DNA from: Thermoplasmatota archaeon
GTDB lineage: Archaea; Thermoplasmatota; E2; DHVEG-1
Direction of reading: 5' to 3'
DNA: 35,927 bases
Assembly: GCA_030619765.1 (NCBI GenBank)
Contig: JAUXAU010000030.1
Location: forward strand, 1-35,927
In this document: positions 25,170 through 34,124 of the stretch, piece after piece
Numbering within the stretch: the first letter of the stretch is position 1
How the letters are laid out: every line of letters starts with the position of its first letter
The notes under the pieces: generated by a model
What the model saw: the letters and a program-made list of their open reading frames with translations, nothing else
Database searches by the model: none
What the model was told of the DNA's origin: nothing
Program-made: the position numbers and the translations under genes

Positions 25170-26147
25170 ATGAAAACCAGTGAATACCATGATCAAAAAT
25201 ATCTAGAAAAGTTAGAAAATATTGATTTTAAACCTGTTTTCATACTGGGCTTGCATAGATCAGGTACAAGCATCTTATACAAAATGGTTACTTCAACAGG
25301 ATGTTTCAATCCTGTAACAGCATATCATCTTATCAAATACAACCAACTCATATATAATCATATAAATAAACGAGAAGAATCATCCAAAGAAGAACTCACT
25401 GAATCATTCAAAGAAAAAGGTCTTAAGGATAGGGGAATAGACAGATTACAAATAACCGCAGATTTTGCAGAGGAACACGGTTTTCTCCTTGGACAGAAAA
25501 CATTTCAGATGTATATAACTCCAAAAAACCTCCCCTTGTTTACAGAATTGTGCAAAAAAATTCAGTTCATATCAGGAAACGATAAACCGATACTTCTTAA
25601 AAATCCTTATGATTTTCCAAATTTTATCTATATTAAAAAAGCATTTCCCAATGCTAAATTTGTTTTTATTCACAGACACCCGTTCAAAACGTTAAGTTCT
25701 ACAATTAAAGCTATTAGAGTTTTATTAAAAAATAAAAATCCATATACAACCCAACTCTTTAACACCTATAATAAAATATTTGAAAATCCGTTAATATTAC
25801 ACACACTCAGATTTTGCTTTTCTAGAATCTCGGCGTTTGGAATCGTATTACTGACAAACAACTCATCGGCGGCTACAAAATACTACCTAAAAAACATCAA
25901 ACATCTCTCAAAACAAGACTATGTTTTTATTACCTATGAAGACCTCTGTAAAAATCCTCAAAAAAATATAGAGAGAATCATGGAATCTCTAGATATTGTA
26001 ACTTACAACAAAATAGATTTTGCGTCATTTATCAAGCCGCGTAAGACGCAGCTAGACCCAAGTGTGAGACAACTTCGAAAATTCATATACAAAAGGATGG
26101 AAGAATATTTCAAATTTTTTGGATATAAATTAGAAGGGCATATCTAA
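25170..26147 (+). CDS. Sulfotransferase-family protein
   Basis: A 325-residue PAPS-dependent sulfotransferase-like protein. The 5'-phosphosulfate loop is FILGLHRSGTSILYKM (about 24-39), and the 3'-phosphate-binding block is FVFIHRHPFKTLSSTI (about 165-180). VFITYEDLCKNPQKNIERI near the C-terminus is the usual late helix. The acceptor is probably a glycan or surface metabolite given the neighbours. It ends 3 bases before the convergent glycosyltransferase gene. Confidence 0.85.
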   Translation: MKTSEYHDQKYLEKLENIDFKPVFILGLHRSGTSILYKMVTSTGCFNPVTAYHLIKYNQLIYNHINKREESSKEELTESFKEKGLKDRGIDRLQITADFAEEHGFLLGQKTFQMYITPKNLPLFTELCKKIQFISGNDKPILLKNPYDFPNFIYIKKAFPNAKFVFIHRHPFKTLSSTIKAIRVLLKNKNPYTTQLFNTYNKIFENPLILHTLRFCFSRISAFGIVLLTNNSSAATKYYLKNIKHLSKQDYVFITYEDLCKNPQKNIERIMESLDIVTYNKIDFASFIKPRKTQLDPSVRQLRKFIYKRMEEYFKFFGYKLEGHI

Positions 26148-26150
26148 ATT

Positions 26151-27212
26151 TTACGTCTTCGAATGTCTTAATAATAATTTTTGTATTTCTTCTTCAATTC
26201 TTTTCAAAGTTTCTTCTTGTTTTTCAGGATTATAAGATTTTAAATTCTCTTTGTACTGATCTAAATTATTTAAAAAATCCTTTAGGTCGTTTTCATTGAG
26301 GTCCATATGATATACACCGGCACCAAGCTTATCGATAAACTTTGCATTTAAAATCTGCTCAAACTGGTTATTTATAGGGATGGAAAAAATTGGTTTCTTA
26401 AGATATAATGCCTCACTTAAAACCGTAAAACCTCCATTTGCGATAACTGCTTTGGCGTTAGAAATATCATGATAAAAATCATCCTCATTAAACCGTCTAA
26501 AGACTAGATTCCCATCAACCAACTCTTTGTTAAAGCCATAGATAATAAATATTTCATCAATTTTCTTCAATATCTCGCAGATAAATTCGGTAGAGAGCGA
26601 TGTTTGGTAAACAAAAACATGATTACCATACTTTGGCTTTTGTTTTAAGATACCTTCTTGAATCAAAGGTTTCAAAAACAAAACTCGAGGATCATCAACT
26701 TGCTCATCAAAAAAATCGTAGATAATATATCTATCAGCGCCAAATGCAGATATCTTAAGTGCGATCATCAAGACAAACCATGAAATAAATTCTCTAAATG
26801 TAACTTCGTACTTTCGATGTAATAACACTTGAGGATTATCGATGCTCATACGCTTTACTCCGCTAAAACGTGCTGCAAAGTGGCTTATAGGATCGGCGTC
26901 TGTAATCAATAAATCTGGTTTAAACTCTTTGATAGTCTTTCTGACTTTTAAAAAAGAAAACGGGGTACCAACTATTGTTCTATATAGCATAACAAGTATA
27001 CTGTAAAATAGCCTAACATCATTCCCTTCATAGATAAATCTTGGAGATTCGATTTCTTCCACACGATCAAATTCCCTCGATAAAAAATCGTAAGCCTTCC
27101 CACCAGCCACGATTCTAATATCATAATTTTTTTTAAGATGGTTTATCAAAATTCTACTCCTGCTGGCATGCCCGAGACCTTCTCCACATAATCCATAGAG
27201 TATTCTTGCCAT
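26151..27212 (-). CDS. GT-B glycosyltransferase (MurG/UGT-like)
   Basis: A 353-residue GT-B fold enzyme. The N-terminal RILYGLCGEGLGHASRS has the glycine-rich GxGHxxR loop typical of this group. The C-terminal ANGGFTVLSEALYLKKP, followed by IPINNQFEQILNA, is the nucleotide-sugar binding region. No membrane segment is evident beyond a short hydrophobic stretch near residue 150. Donor and acceptor are unknown. Its position beside sulfotransferase and FkbM genes supports surface glycan or glycolipid synthesis. Confidence 0.86.
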   Translation of the reverse strand: MARILYGLCGEGLGHASRSRILINHLKKNYDIRIVAGGKAYDFLSREFDRVEEIESPRFIYEGNDVRLFYSILVMLYRTIVGTPFSFLKVRKTIKEFKPDLLITDADPISHFAARFSGVKRMSIDNPQVLLHRKYEVTFREFISWFVLMIALKISAFGADRYIIYDFFDEQVDDPRVLFLKPLIQEGILKQKPKYGNHVFVYQTSLSTEFICEILKKIDEIFIIYGFNKELVDGNLVFRRFNEDDFYHDISNAKAVIANGGFTVLSEALYLKKPIFSIPINNQFEQILNAKFIDKLGAGVYHMDLNENDLKDFLNNLDQYKENLKSYNPEKQEETLKRIEEEIQKLLLRHSKT

Positions 27213-27307
27213 CTTTTATTATCTCCTGAATATTTACTAACAAATATTCATTTATAAATCCAACATTACGAAATTAAAGGTTGGATTTTAAATACTTTCA
27301 TATTTAA

Positions 27308-28561
27308 TCAAAAAAACGGGTGCATGTCCTGATAACCACTGACTCCTATCCATATATGTGTATCCAGCCCAGGAACTGTGATATTTATTCTGACTAAAAC
27401 TAGAATTGCATCTGGAAGGAAACCTTTTCCTCTAGAATAAAAAAATTTTGAGTAAGGTAATAGTATCTGGGTTTTGATTTCTGTCGAATTTTCAGCCCCC
27501 ACCTCTTCTTCTTCAATAATAGACTTTCCGATTAATTCTTTTTCATCCTTATCTACCCTATAAATTGAAAAGGTAATATCTCGGGCAATCAACCCTATTT
27601 TATTTGGATTGATAACCTCTAATGTTATGTCACTTATAAAGCCGCGTAATGTGGCTTTTATATCCGATTTAATTATTGCATCAGTAGGGGTGTCCAAAGA
27701 TATTATATCTTCTAGTCTCGGCATATTTAAGTGAGCGTCAATAGAAAAAGGCACTGACTTATTTATTCCGGCTATCTTTACTCCCGCTGAGGTGCTCACA
27801 TTAACATTAAGCGTCTTCGCATTTAATGCCTCAATGAGTATTCTACCATTACCAATCAAATTAAATGAACTTTTGGCTGGTATTGTACCCCCTGTAACGT
27901 CCAAATTACCAACACTTTCGCCGGTTTCAGTTTCTATTTCGACCGACATATCTTCAACATACATTTCGAAAGGGTTAGGATTGTATACTTCAATTGTTCC
28001 AGTGAACTCTATACCCTCTTGTGTTATCTCCCCAAAATCGCCCCAAATATGAACAATAGGAGCTGAAATATCATGGATTACATCTCCTACGGATGTTATA
28101 ATATTAATAGCTATGGGCAGAGTCTTTTTTATCAAACCAAGGAATTTTACACCCACTGTACCAGTAATTTTGCTAGTTAAAGTACTATATCCTTGACCTT
28201 TAAATGCAATTCTATCGCTTGACTCAAATGTTCGGTTGGTCTTAGAAGGAATGTATCCGCCTTCTATCTTCAGTCTAGCAATTTCATCTCCGTCAATTGT
28301 GTTGGCAACAACTTCAAAATTGTCTACTATGAGCTCAAATTGATTTGGATTGTAAATTTCAATACTATGATGGATTATTATTTCCTCTGAGTTTACTTCT
28401 ATAAGGTCAACTTTTATGGTGGTTTCAGGCATTTCCATTAGCCGTATATCTAAAAAAATGAATACACTTGCTATTATGTTTATTATTAGGATTGCCACTA
28501 CTAAAAGAGTAAATGCTATTCTCCTTTTACTTTTGTATGAATTAGAAGGGTTCGTGCTCAT
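27308..28561 (-). CDS. Membrane-anchored protein with three tandem LEA14/WHy domains
   Basis: A 417-residue protein with one N-terminal membrane helix (about 13-34). Three LEA type-2 (WHy) beta-sandwich modules follow, at about 36-155, 160-275 and 285-410. Each contains the IEVxNPNxFxL motif: SIEIYNPNQFELIV, TIEVYNPNPFEMYV and TLEVINPNKIGLIA. LEA14-like proteins are common in archaea and linked to desiccation or membrane stress in plants; the archaeal role is not established. It is divergent from the kinase-like gene, with AT-rich promoter sequence between them (28562-28660). Confidence 0.88.
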   Translation of the reverse strand: MSTNPSNSYKSKRRIAFTLLVVAILIINIIASVFIFLDIRLMEMPETTIKVDLIEVNSEEIIIHHSIEIYNPNQFELIVDNFEVVANTIDGDEIARLKIEGGYIPSKTNRTFESSDRIAFKGQGYSTLTSKITGTVGVKFLGLIKKTLPIAINIITSVGDVIHDISAPIVHIWGDFGEITQEGIEFTGTIEVYNPNPFEMYVEDMSVEIETETGESVGNLDVTGGTIPAKSSFNLIGNGRILIEALNAKTLNVNVSTSAGVKIAGINKSVPFSIDAHLNMPRLEDIISLDTPTDAIIKSDIKATLRGFISDITLEVINPNKIGLIARDITFSIYRVDKDEKELIGKSIIEEEEVGAENSTEIKTQILLPYSKFFYSRGKGFLPDAILVLVRINITVPGLDTHIWIGVSGYQDMHPFF

Positions 28562-28660
28562 ATATGGTTATACATGCTTTTATATTTTATATATATTTTT
28601 CTATTTAATTTCGAAATATTAGGAACTTTTTAATAACATCGTTTTGCTCTCAAATTAAGA

Positions 28661-29863
28661 ATGTTGCAAGAGAAGTCTCCAATATCTACCGTCAAAATAA
28701 GCACCGTTGATTATAAAAAAATCAGAAAAATACATGACCTTCATAAAAAAGATCGACAAACAAAACTAAATTGTAATTCCTGGCTAAAGATCTATTTCTG
28801 GGATTCAATATCAAAAGAGCAGATGTTGAAATATCTCCAACATATGAAACAATATTATGGTAATATAAATACCATTATCTCAAAGCACCCTTCTTGGTCA
28901 CAACGTCCGCCATTGCATCTTCCATACATTTACAAGCATGAAATATACTTTCAAGGAGGTTCAAAGTTAGTGCTATTTCAAAAATACAACTACTCAAGAA
29001 GTGTCCCTTCCTTGATAACCTCGTTTATCTGGTCACTTCTCCCAAAAATGTCATACGAATTTAGAAAGCACCATAAAGTATATGAGGCCGAGCATGGGCA
29101 TATTTCCTGTTTTACACACCCTCATCCTAAACAGTTATGGGAACGATACAAGAATTTTCTTTTTACGCTGGGTGACAGTTGGGAAACAACAAACGATAAT
29201 GAACTCGGTCCAGTCTGGATTATACTCAATGATATCACGACCGTTACACAAGCCATATATGACGACAAGGGCGATATCGGAACCACATTAAATACCTTGG
29301 TTATTGAAGCGATTCATAGCGGGATACTTAATCAATATGAAAATAAAAAAGACTTTGAAAAATATGGAAAGGCCATTGGAACGACGATGTGCAAATGTTA
29401 TGAAAAAAATACAGTATTCATTGATGTTAATCTCGGTAATTTTATCTTTGATTCAAGATCAAGAGCGCGTCTTATCGATGGGGAGCTATTCCAGGTTTTT
29501 GATAGAGATGTACCTTCACACTATAAGGCAATGGAATTAGCTCTCATGATGGGAGTGCTATTTTTGGAAACGGCACTTGATTATTGCAAAACCATTAATT
29601 CAACGAACCAAGAGGATATGAGTTATTACCAACAAGGTCTTACTTTGCTTATTGCATCAATTATTGACAGGCTTATCTTATCGAATGAGGAAATACAACT
29701 TGGTCTTTCTATCTACAGAGACAGGTCATCAAAATTTAGCCATTTCTTTTTCAAAATACTGTTTTCTCTGATTTGTGATTTCAGGATAATTCACAAATAT
29801 CAAGTACTTCTAAAAGAAAATCTTATTTTCACTGTAGAAAATTATTTGGAAAAATCATCATAA
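28661..29863 (+). CDS. Protein with a WaaP/Bud32-like kinase signature, otherwise unknown
   Basis: A 400-residue protein with no signal peptide. The C-terminal half has FIDVNLGNFIF (about 252-262) followed by RARLIDGELFQ (about 268-278). This spacing and pattern look like the catalytic loop (D..xxN) and metal-binding Asp (IDxE in place of DFG) of lipopolysaccharide-kinase-like and Bud32/RIO kinases. The N-terminal LVLFQKYNYSR could hold the ATP-site lysine. A long helical tail follows. No glycine-rich loop was recognised, so the kinase assignment is a motif-level inference. Its place beside envelope genes would fit a sugar or lipid kinase. Confidence 0.5.
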   Translation: MLQEKSPISTVKISTVDYKKIRKIHDLHKKDRQTKLNCNSWLKIYFWDSISKEQMLKYLQHMKQYYGNINTIISKHPSWSQRPPLHLPYIYKHEIYFQGGSKLVLFQKYNYSRSVPSLITSFIWSLLPKMSYEFRKHHKVYEAEHGHISCFTHPHPKQLWERYKNFLFTLGDSWETTNDNELGPVWIILNDITTVTQAIYDDKGDIGTTLNTLVIEAIHSGILNQYENKKDFEKYGKAIGTTMCKCYEKNTVFIDVNLGNFIFDSRSRARLIDGELFQVFDRDVPSHYKAMELALMMGVLFLETALDYCKTINSTNQEDMSYYQQGLTLLIASIIDRLILSNEEIQLGLSIYRDRSSKFSHFFFKILFSLICDFRIIHKYQVLLKENLIFTVENYLEKSS

Positions 29864-30088
29864 ATGATGTGCTTTTAATCGAACATAACCACAGCTGACT
29901 GATATCCATATGTTTATGTAAATTGAAAAAATGATTCTGATTATCATCTTTTTAATCTTATTATGTTGAAAAAGAGATTAGATACATTTTGTTAATGGGA
30001 GAGGATGCCGAAGAAATTATTAATGCAATTACTTAATTTTCCTTTGGGACTAATTCCTCTAAATTTAAACAATAGAAGAGTGTACAAT

Positions 30089-31216
30089 TTATTTTGTAAT
30101 CATAAATGATTCGATAAGGCTTCCGTCAGGTTTTATCGATTGAAACGTTAATTTTGATTGATTTGCTGTAATCAAACAATAGTGATATGTCTTCTCAGAA
30201 TATATTGTCCACCAACTTTCTCCAACATTGTAAAGTGGGGCTCCTCCGCCACCAGTCACAATGTAGTTTACATCTTTAACTCGCCCTCTTTCGTAATTAT
30301 GATCATGACCATTGAAGACAATATCTACGTTGAAGTGTTCAAAAATAGGTCTCCACAGCCATCTAAGATACAAAGTACTACCATGATTACCTGAACTATA
30401 CAAGGGATGATGGAAGAACACTATTGTAAACGGCTGCTTGTTTGCCCTTAAATCCTTTATTAGCCAGAGTAATTGAGACAATTTAAGTGCATTTCTTGGA
30501 TTGGAATCTAAGCCAACAAAATGAACTGGTCCATTATCTATTGAATACCACCGTTCATTGTGAGGTAGTGAGAAATATCTAAAATATGAGATTCCATAGT
30601 GCTCGTGATTACCTAAAACGGGATATAACGTGCTGTTATGAACAAACTGTGAGATAGAGAAGAAATCTACCCATTGACTTTTGTTTTTTCCATCATTAAC
30701 GACATCTCCTGTATGTAAAACAAAGTGTGGTTTATGCTCTTCAATTTTGTTTGCAACAATACTAGCATGTTGCCAGTTGTCCCAGACTCCACGCGTGTCT
30801 CCGTATGCTATAAATCTAACTGTGTTGTTTCGTTTAAAAGTTGTGTAAAATGAATAAATCTCGCTTTCAATACTGTCTGAAACAACTTTGTAATAATATT
30901 TTGTAGAAGAAGATAATCCATCTAGATTGACTATATGTAAATTTTGATTTAGTAAAATTATTCCATAAAATTCTGAACTTATATTTCCTAATTCTAAAGT
31001 TTGTCCCCAATGTATTTCATTTTTTGTTGTTTTTTCATTGGTTTCCCACATGATTTCAATAGAATTTGTATTTGCATTTTGAGGATAGGGGCCAATAATG
31101 ATTTCAATTTGTTGAATTGATTTCTCATTATTGGAAATAGCTGAAATTGAGTGAATTATTGGAGACAAAAAAAGAATTGAAACAATTAAAAACTTAATGA
31201 TTCTATCGCGTTTCAT
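30089..31216 (-). CDS. Secreted purple-acid-phosphatase-like metallophosphoesterase
   Basis: A 375-residue exported protein. It has a signal segment (about 8-26), an N-terminal fibronectin-III-like domain (about 38-130, with TKYYYKVVSD), then a calcineurin-like domain. Metal motifs are FIAYGDTRG, LHTGDVVNDG, VLGNHEHYG, FFHHPLYSSG and FNGHDHNYERG. The domain pair and the GDTRG/GNHEHY style fit the purple acid phosphatase group. Substrate unknown. A TTATATATAT element upstream on the minus strand (about 31236-31248) is a likely TATA box. Confidence 0.9.
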   Translation of the reverse strand: MKRDRIIKFLIVSILFLSPIIHSISAISNNEKSIQQIEIIIGPYPQNANTNSIEIMWETNEKTTKNEIHWGQTLELGNISSEFYGIILLNQNLHIVNLDGLSSSTKYYYKVVSDSIESEIYSFYTTFKRNNTVRFIAYGDTRGVWDNWQHASIVANKIEEHKPHFVLHTGDVVNDGKNKSQWVDFFSISQFVHNSTLYPVLGNHEHYGISYFRYFSLPHNERWYSIDNGPVHFVGLDSNPRNALKLSQLLWLIKDLRANKQPFTIVFFHHPLYSSGNHGSTLYLRWLWRPIFEHFNVDIVFNGHDHNYERGRVKDVNYIVTGGGGAPLYNVGESWWTIYSEKTYHYCLITANQSKLTFQSIKPDGSLIESFMITK

Positions 31217-31323
31217 ATCAATTACTAATAGGAATTTTAGATATATATAATTTTTCTGATTAATGTTAATTGAATTTGAAAAAATCTTTAAAGTTTGTTA
31301 TTATACTGGGAAGTGTGATTTTT

Positions 31324-32019
31324 ATGGCATCTAAAAAAAGTCAAAGAAAAAGATCGAATCCGGCAAAAAAACAAAGTGCATTTGAATCAAAAGGAGTAAA
31401 AATTGGAATCGTTATCATATTTATTGCAATAATTGCCGTCACTGCAGTTTACCTTTATAGTGGAAGCAGTGATGAAGGAAATGGATCTGATGTAAATGGT
31501 GACGATGGCAATGGAGGTAATGGCGTAGTTGGAAATTCTATTGCAGTTTTTGATACAACAAGGGGAACATTTAGAGTTGAATTATTCGAAGATAAAACAC
31601 CGATAACTGCAGGAAATTTTGTGAAACTTGTAAATGATGGATTTTATGATGGGATGACTTTCTACAGAATTAGCAATGATTTCATGATACAAGCCGGAAG
31701 ATACTTCCCGGATGGAACGGAGGATCAAAGTCAATATGGGACAATAGAGTTTGAAACCCACGAAGATGTAAAACATGTTGACGGTGCAATATCGATGGCG
31801 AGTACTGGTGCAGGGGTAGGTGGGAGTGGCGAGTTTTTTATATGCGACGGTGAGCAGTCATTTTTAGATGGTAGCTATGCCCCGTTCGGTGTTGTTATTG
31901 AAGGAATAGAAGTGGTTAGAGATATTGCAGCTCAACCCCACGATAATAGCAACCCTGCAGGTGGTGGAGTCCCTCTAGAAGATATAATAATTAACAGCAT
32001 AATTATTGAAAATCCATAA
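31324..32019 (+). CDS. Membrane-anchored cyclophilin-type peptidyl-prolyl isomerase, altered active site
   Basis: A 231-residue protein: a basic N-terminus (KKSQRKR), one membrane helix (about 25-47), a Gly/Asp/Asn-rich linker, then a cyclophilin domain from about 72. The active-site Arg, Phe and Gln are kept in [15 protein letters not shown]. The usual His of FHR is Tyr, and the loop that normally carries the Trp (SQFFI...PWLD) reads [15 protein letters not shown]. Reduced or changed isomerase activity is possible. ATG 31324 was chosen over an upstream TTG. The domain should face outward. A cytosolic paralogue follows 14 bases later. Confidence 0.85.
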   Translation: MASKKSQRKRSNPAKKQSAFESKGVKIGIVIIFIAIIAVTAVYLYSGSSDEGNGSDVNGDDGNGGNGVVGNSIAVFDTTRGTFRVELFEDKTPITAGNFVKLVNDGFYDGMTFYRISNDFMIQAGRYFPDGTEDQSQYGTIEFETHEDVKHVDGAISMASTGAGVGGSGEFFICDGEQSFLDGSYAPFGVVIEGIEVVRDIAAQPHDNSNPAGGGVPLEDIIINSIIIENP

Positions 32020-32033
32020 AGGAGAATGAAAAA

Positions 32034-32507
32034 ATGGCAAATCGAATAGCTGTATTTGATACCAATAAAGGCAATTTTAAAATCGAACTTTTTAATGATA
32101 AGGCACCGGTAACAACTGGAAATTTCATAAAATTGGTAGATGATGGGTTTTACAATGGGCTTATTTTCCATCGAGCCATCCCAAATTTTATGATACAGAG
32201 TGGATGTCCAGATGGAACTGGCAGAGGAGGACCTGGATATACTATAAAAGATGAGTTTCATCCAGATCTAAAGCATGATACAAAAGGCGTACTTTCAATG
32301 GCAAATGCAGGTCCAAATACCGGAGGATCTCAGTTTTTCATAACTGTAGCTCCAACACCATGGCTTGATAGGCATCATTCTGTCTTTGGGAAAGTGATTG
32401 AAGGAATGGATGTTGTTGATGCCATATCTAAAGTTAAAACAGTACGAAATGATAAACCATTAGAAAATGTCATTATCAGCAATATTACTATGGAAAATCA
32501 ACAATAG
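32034..32507 (+). CDS. Cytosolic cyclophilin-type peptidyl-prolyl cis-trans isomerase
   Basis: A 157-residue cyclophilin without a signal peptide. The complete active-site pattern is visible: [20 protein letters not shown], then [20 protein letters not shown] and [13 protein letters not shown]. It should catalyse proline isomerisation in the cytoplasm. It has an AAAGGAGAATG-type SD and lies in an operon with the anchored paralogue and the dUTPase-like gene, whose GTG/ATG start region follows directly. Confidence 0.95.
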   Translation: MANRIAVFDTNKGNFKIELFNDKAPVTTGNFIKLVDDGFYNGLIFHRAIPNFMIQSGCPDGTGRGGPGYTIKDEFHPDLKHDTKGVLSMANAGPNTGGSQFFITVAPTPWLDRHHSVFGKVIEGMDVVDAISKVKTVRNDKPLENVIISNITMENQQ

Positions 32508-32515
32508 TGATCTTT

Positions 32516-32995
32516 ATGACCATTCTTTCTGACGAAGATATTGAGAACTCAATTAAAAACAGTGAACTTAGTATAGAACCATTTAACCAAAAAAATCTCA
32601 CACCAAATGGCTATGACTTATCAATTGGTGAGGTTTACATAAAGAAAACAGACCAACATATTAAAGAAGGGATGATATCGATTCCACCTCTGACATGGTT
32701 TGCTGTTAGCACGAAAGAATTTATCAAAATGGGTCCGCAGCTCTCTTCACAGCTCTGGATTAGATCTAGTTATGCGCGAAAAGGCATATTGGCAAGTTTC
32801 GGAAAAGTCGATGCCGGATTTCATGGTACCTTGACCATTGGTTGTTTTAACTCTAGTGATCAAGAAATCGAAATTCCGATAGGAGACAGATTTTGCCAAA
32901 TTGTATTTGAACGTCTTTCTACGGTACCAAAGGCCCTTTATAACGAGCGTTCAGGCACATACCAAAATCAGCGTGGTGTCACATTGAAACGGTAA
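32516..32995 (+). CDS. dCTP deaminase-fold enzyme, probable dUTP diphosphatase
   Basis: A 159-residue member of the dCTP deaminase/dUTPase family. Shared motifs are present: LTPNGYDLSIG, the phosphate-binding RSSYARKGI, KVDAGFHGTL with the conserved Asp, and a C-terminal YQNQRGVT. The glutamate that activates water in dCTP deaminases (VLEFYN in E. coli, TLE in the Methanocaldococcus jannaschii bifunctional enzyme) is Gly here: LTIGCFN, codon GGT. A pure dUTPase activity is therefore more likely than deamination. ATG 32516 was chosen; a GTG 9 bases upstream overlaps the cyclophilin stop. Confidence 0.75.
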   Translation: MTILSDEDIENSIKNSELSIEPFNQKNLTPNGYDLSIGEVYIKKTDQHIKEGMISIPPLTWFAVSTKEFIKMGPQLSSQLWIRSSYARKGILASFGKVDAGFHGTLTIGCFNSSDQEIEIPIGDRFCQIVFERLSTVPKALYNERSGTYQNQRGVTLKR

Positions 32996-33127
32996 TTTTT
33001 TTTATATAAATTATTACTTTATCTTAGTTCTAAAACTATAATATCGATTGAAACCTCTCATTTACCATTTCCTGATGAAATTGCAATAGCGTCGATAAGC
33101 GTTGCAACATATAATTTTGAGGGGACA

Positions 33128-33136
33128 TTTTATATA
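33128..33136 (+). promoter_or_regulatory. TATA box of the PRC-barrel gene
   Basis: TTTATATAC lies about 41-49 bases before the ATG at 33177, with an AGGAGAG SD at about 33163-33169. The gap 32996-33176 holds no other feature I can support. Confidence 0.45.
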
Positions 33137-33176
33137 CAACTTAATAGATTGCTATGAAAAACCAGGAGAGATGTGA

Positions 33177-33737
33177 ATGAAAGTTAATAATGTACATGAG
33201 TTAGTTGGTAAAGAAGTTTTTGACATCAACGGAAGCACTATTGGGACAATAGACAAATGGTGGAACAGCTGGAACCAAGAATATCCTGGCTATTTCTTTG
33301 GTATAAAACCCAATGATAATACGAGGGACACTTGGTTCAGAGGGACCAACAAGCTGATACCAATATATAGTGACTACATTAGAGAGGTAGCTGAACACGT
33401 AACCTTAAACAAAACAACTGAGGAGTTAGGTCGTTTTTGGAACAAGACAATTCCTTGTGGTCCAAAAACCTGTCCAACAGATGAACTAGTAGATATGCCA
33501 ATTTACGACAAAAACCATTCTCGAGTTGGAACGTTTTACACTTGGGTAGAAAGTGATGGAACATACAAGAACTATGGATGCTTTGTAGATCCGTTCTTAT
33601 GTGAGACCTGGAAAGTTCCATACAACACGTTAATGCCTGTACCAACTCACTATATAACCAATGTAACAGACACTATATGGTTAGACAAAACTCTAGACGA
33701 ATTAAAGGAATACTGGAAACAACACTTCAACTTTTAA
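33177..33737 (+). CDS. Tandem PRC-barrel-like protein
   Basis: A 186-residue soluble protein made of two similar halves (about 5-90 and 100-184). Each half opens with a small barrel pattern (VGKEVFDINGSTIGTIDKW; VDMPIYDKNHSRVGTFYTW), continues through an LIPIYSDYI / LMPVPTHYI strand and ends with a helix: TTEELGRFW and TLDELKEYW. PRC barrels act in RNA processing (RimM) and photosystem assembly, and stand-alone archaeal versions are uncharacterised. The aromatic-rich loops and four cysteines are notable. It is monocistronic, with its own promoter. Confidence 0.65.
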   Translation: MKVNNVHELVGKEVFDINGSTIGTIDKWWNSWNQEYPGYFFGIKPNDNTRDTWFRGTNKLIPIYSDYIREVAEHVTLNKTTEELGRFWNKTIPCGPKTCPTDELVDMPIYDKNHSRVGTFYTWVESDGTYKNYGCFVDPFLCETWKVPYNTLMPVPTHYITNVTDTIWLDKTLDELKEYWKQHFNF

Positions 33738-33763
33738 ATAAAGAAATCTTTGTGCTTTGAGGG

Positions 33764-33800
33764 GCTGAAAAGTCTCTCAGCTACTCTATTTTTTAAATTT
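33764..33800. terminator. Hairpin plus T-run between convergent genes
   Basis: GCTGA (33764-33768) and TCAGC (33777-33781) form a 5-bp stem with an 8-base loop, followed by TACTCTATTTTTT. It lies 27 bases after the PRC-barrel stop and before the convergent small gene. The T-run alone would fit archaeal termination. Confidence 0.4.
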
Positions 33801-33830
33801 TTGTCATCCATAATATAAGAGATTCTCTGT

Positions 33831-34124
33831 TTACCAGATGTATTTATTATATTTATCTGAATCCTCTTTAACAACATTAAAAGTTTTATCTGTAACTTCC
33901 AGGATTTTTCTAAAATTTTTCCCATGTAAATTTAGTAAAACTGTTTCTAGATTTATTTTTAATGATTCATTCATTGAGGAAATAACTAATATATATCGAA
34001 CTAGCCACATTGCAAGTTTTTGAGCGAAATTTTTGTCATTTCTCCTTGCCACCTTTTTAAAGATAGTCGTCGCCAGGAGTTCATCCATTGCTTCTTTAAT
34101 TGAAATGTCGGCATCTTCCTTCAT
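33831..34124 (-). CDS. Small helical protein, function unknown
   Basis: A 97-residue ORF, predicted almost entirely helical and charged. A moderately hydrophobic central stretch (LAMWLVRYILVISS, about 38-51) looks like a buried helix, not a membrane span. It has an ATG and a weak GGCGAT SD. No family is recognised. It is divergent from the response regulator at 34434, with AT-rich sequence between them, so the two could be co-regulated. A gene is favoured because nothing else explains this 300-base stretch, but coding status is uncertain. Confidence 0.5.
   Translation of the reverse strand: MKEDADISIKEAMDELLATTIFKKVARRNDKNFAQKLAMWLVRYILVISSMNESLKINLETVLLNLHGKNFRKILEVTDKTFNVVKEDSDKYNKYIW

Noticed and set aside
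30005..30109. 34-codon ORF in the 29864-30088 gap
   Set aside because: The GGGAGAGG stretch is immediately next to the ATG, which is too close for an SD; no TATA element was seen and the peptide is unremarkable. The gap holds nothing else I can support.
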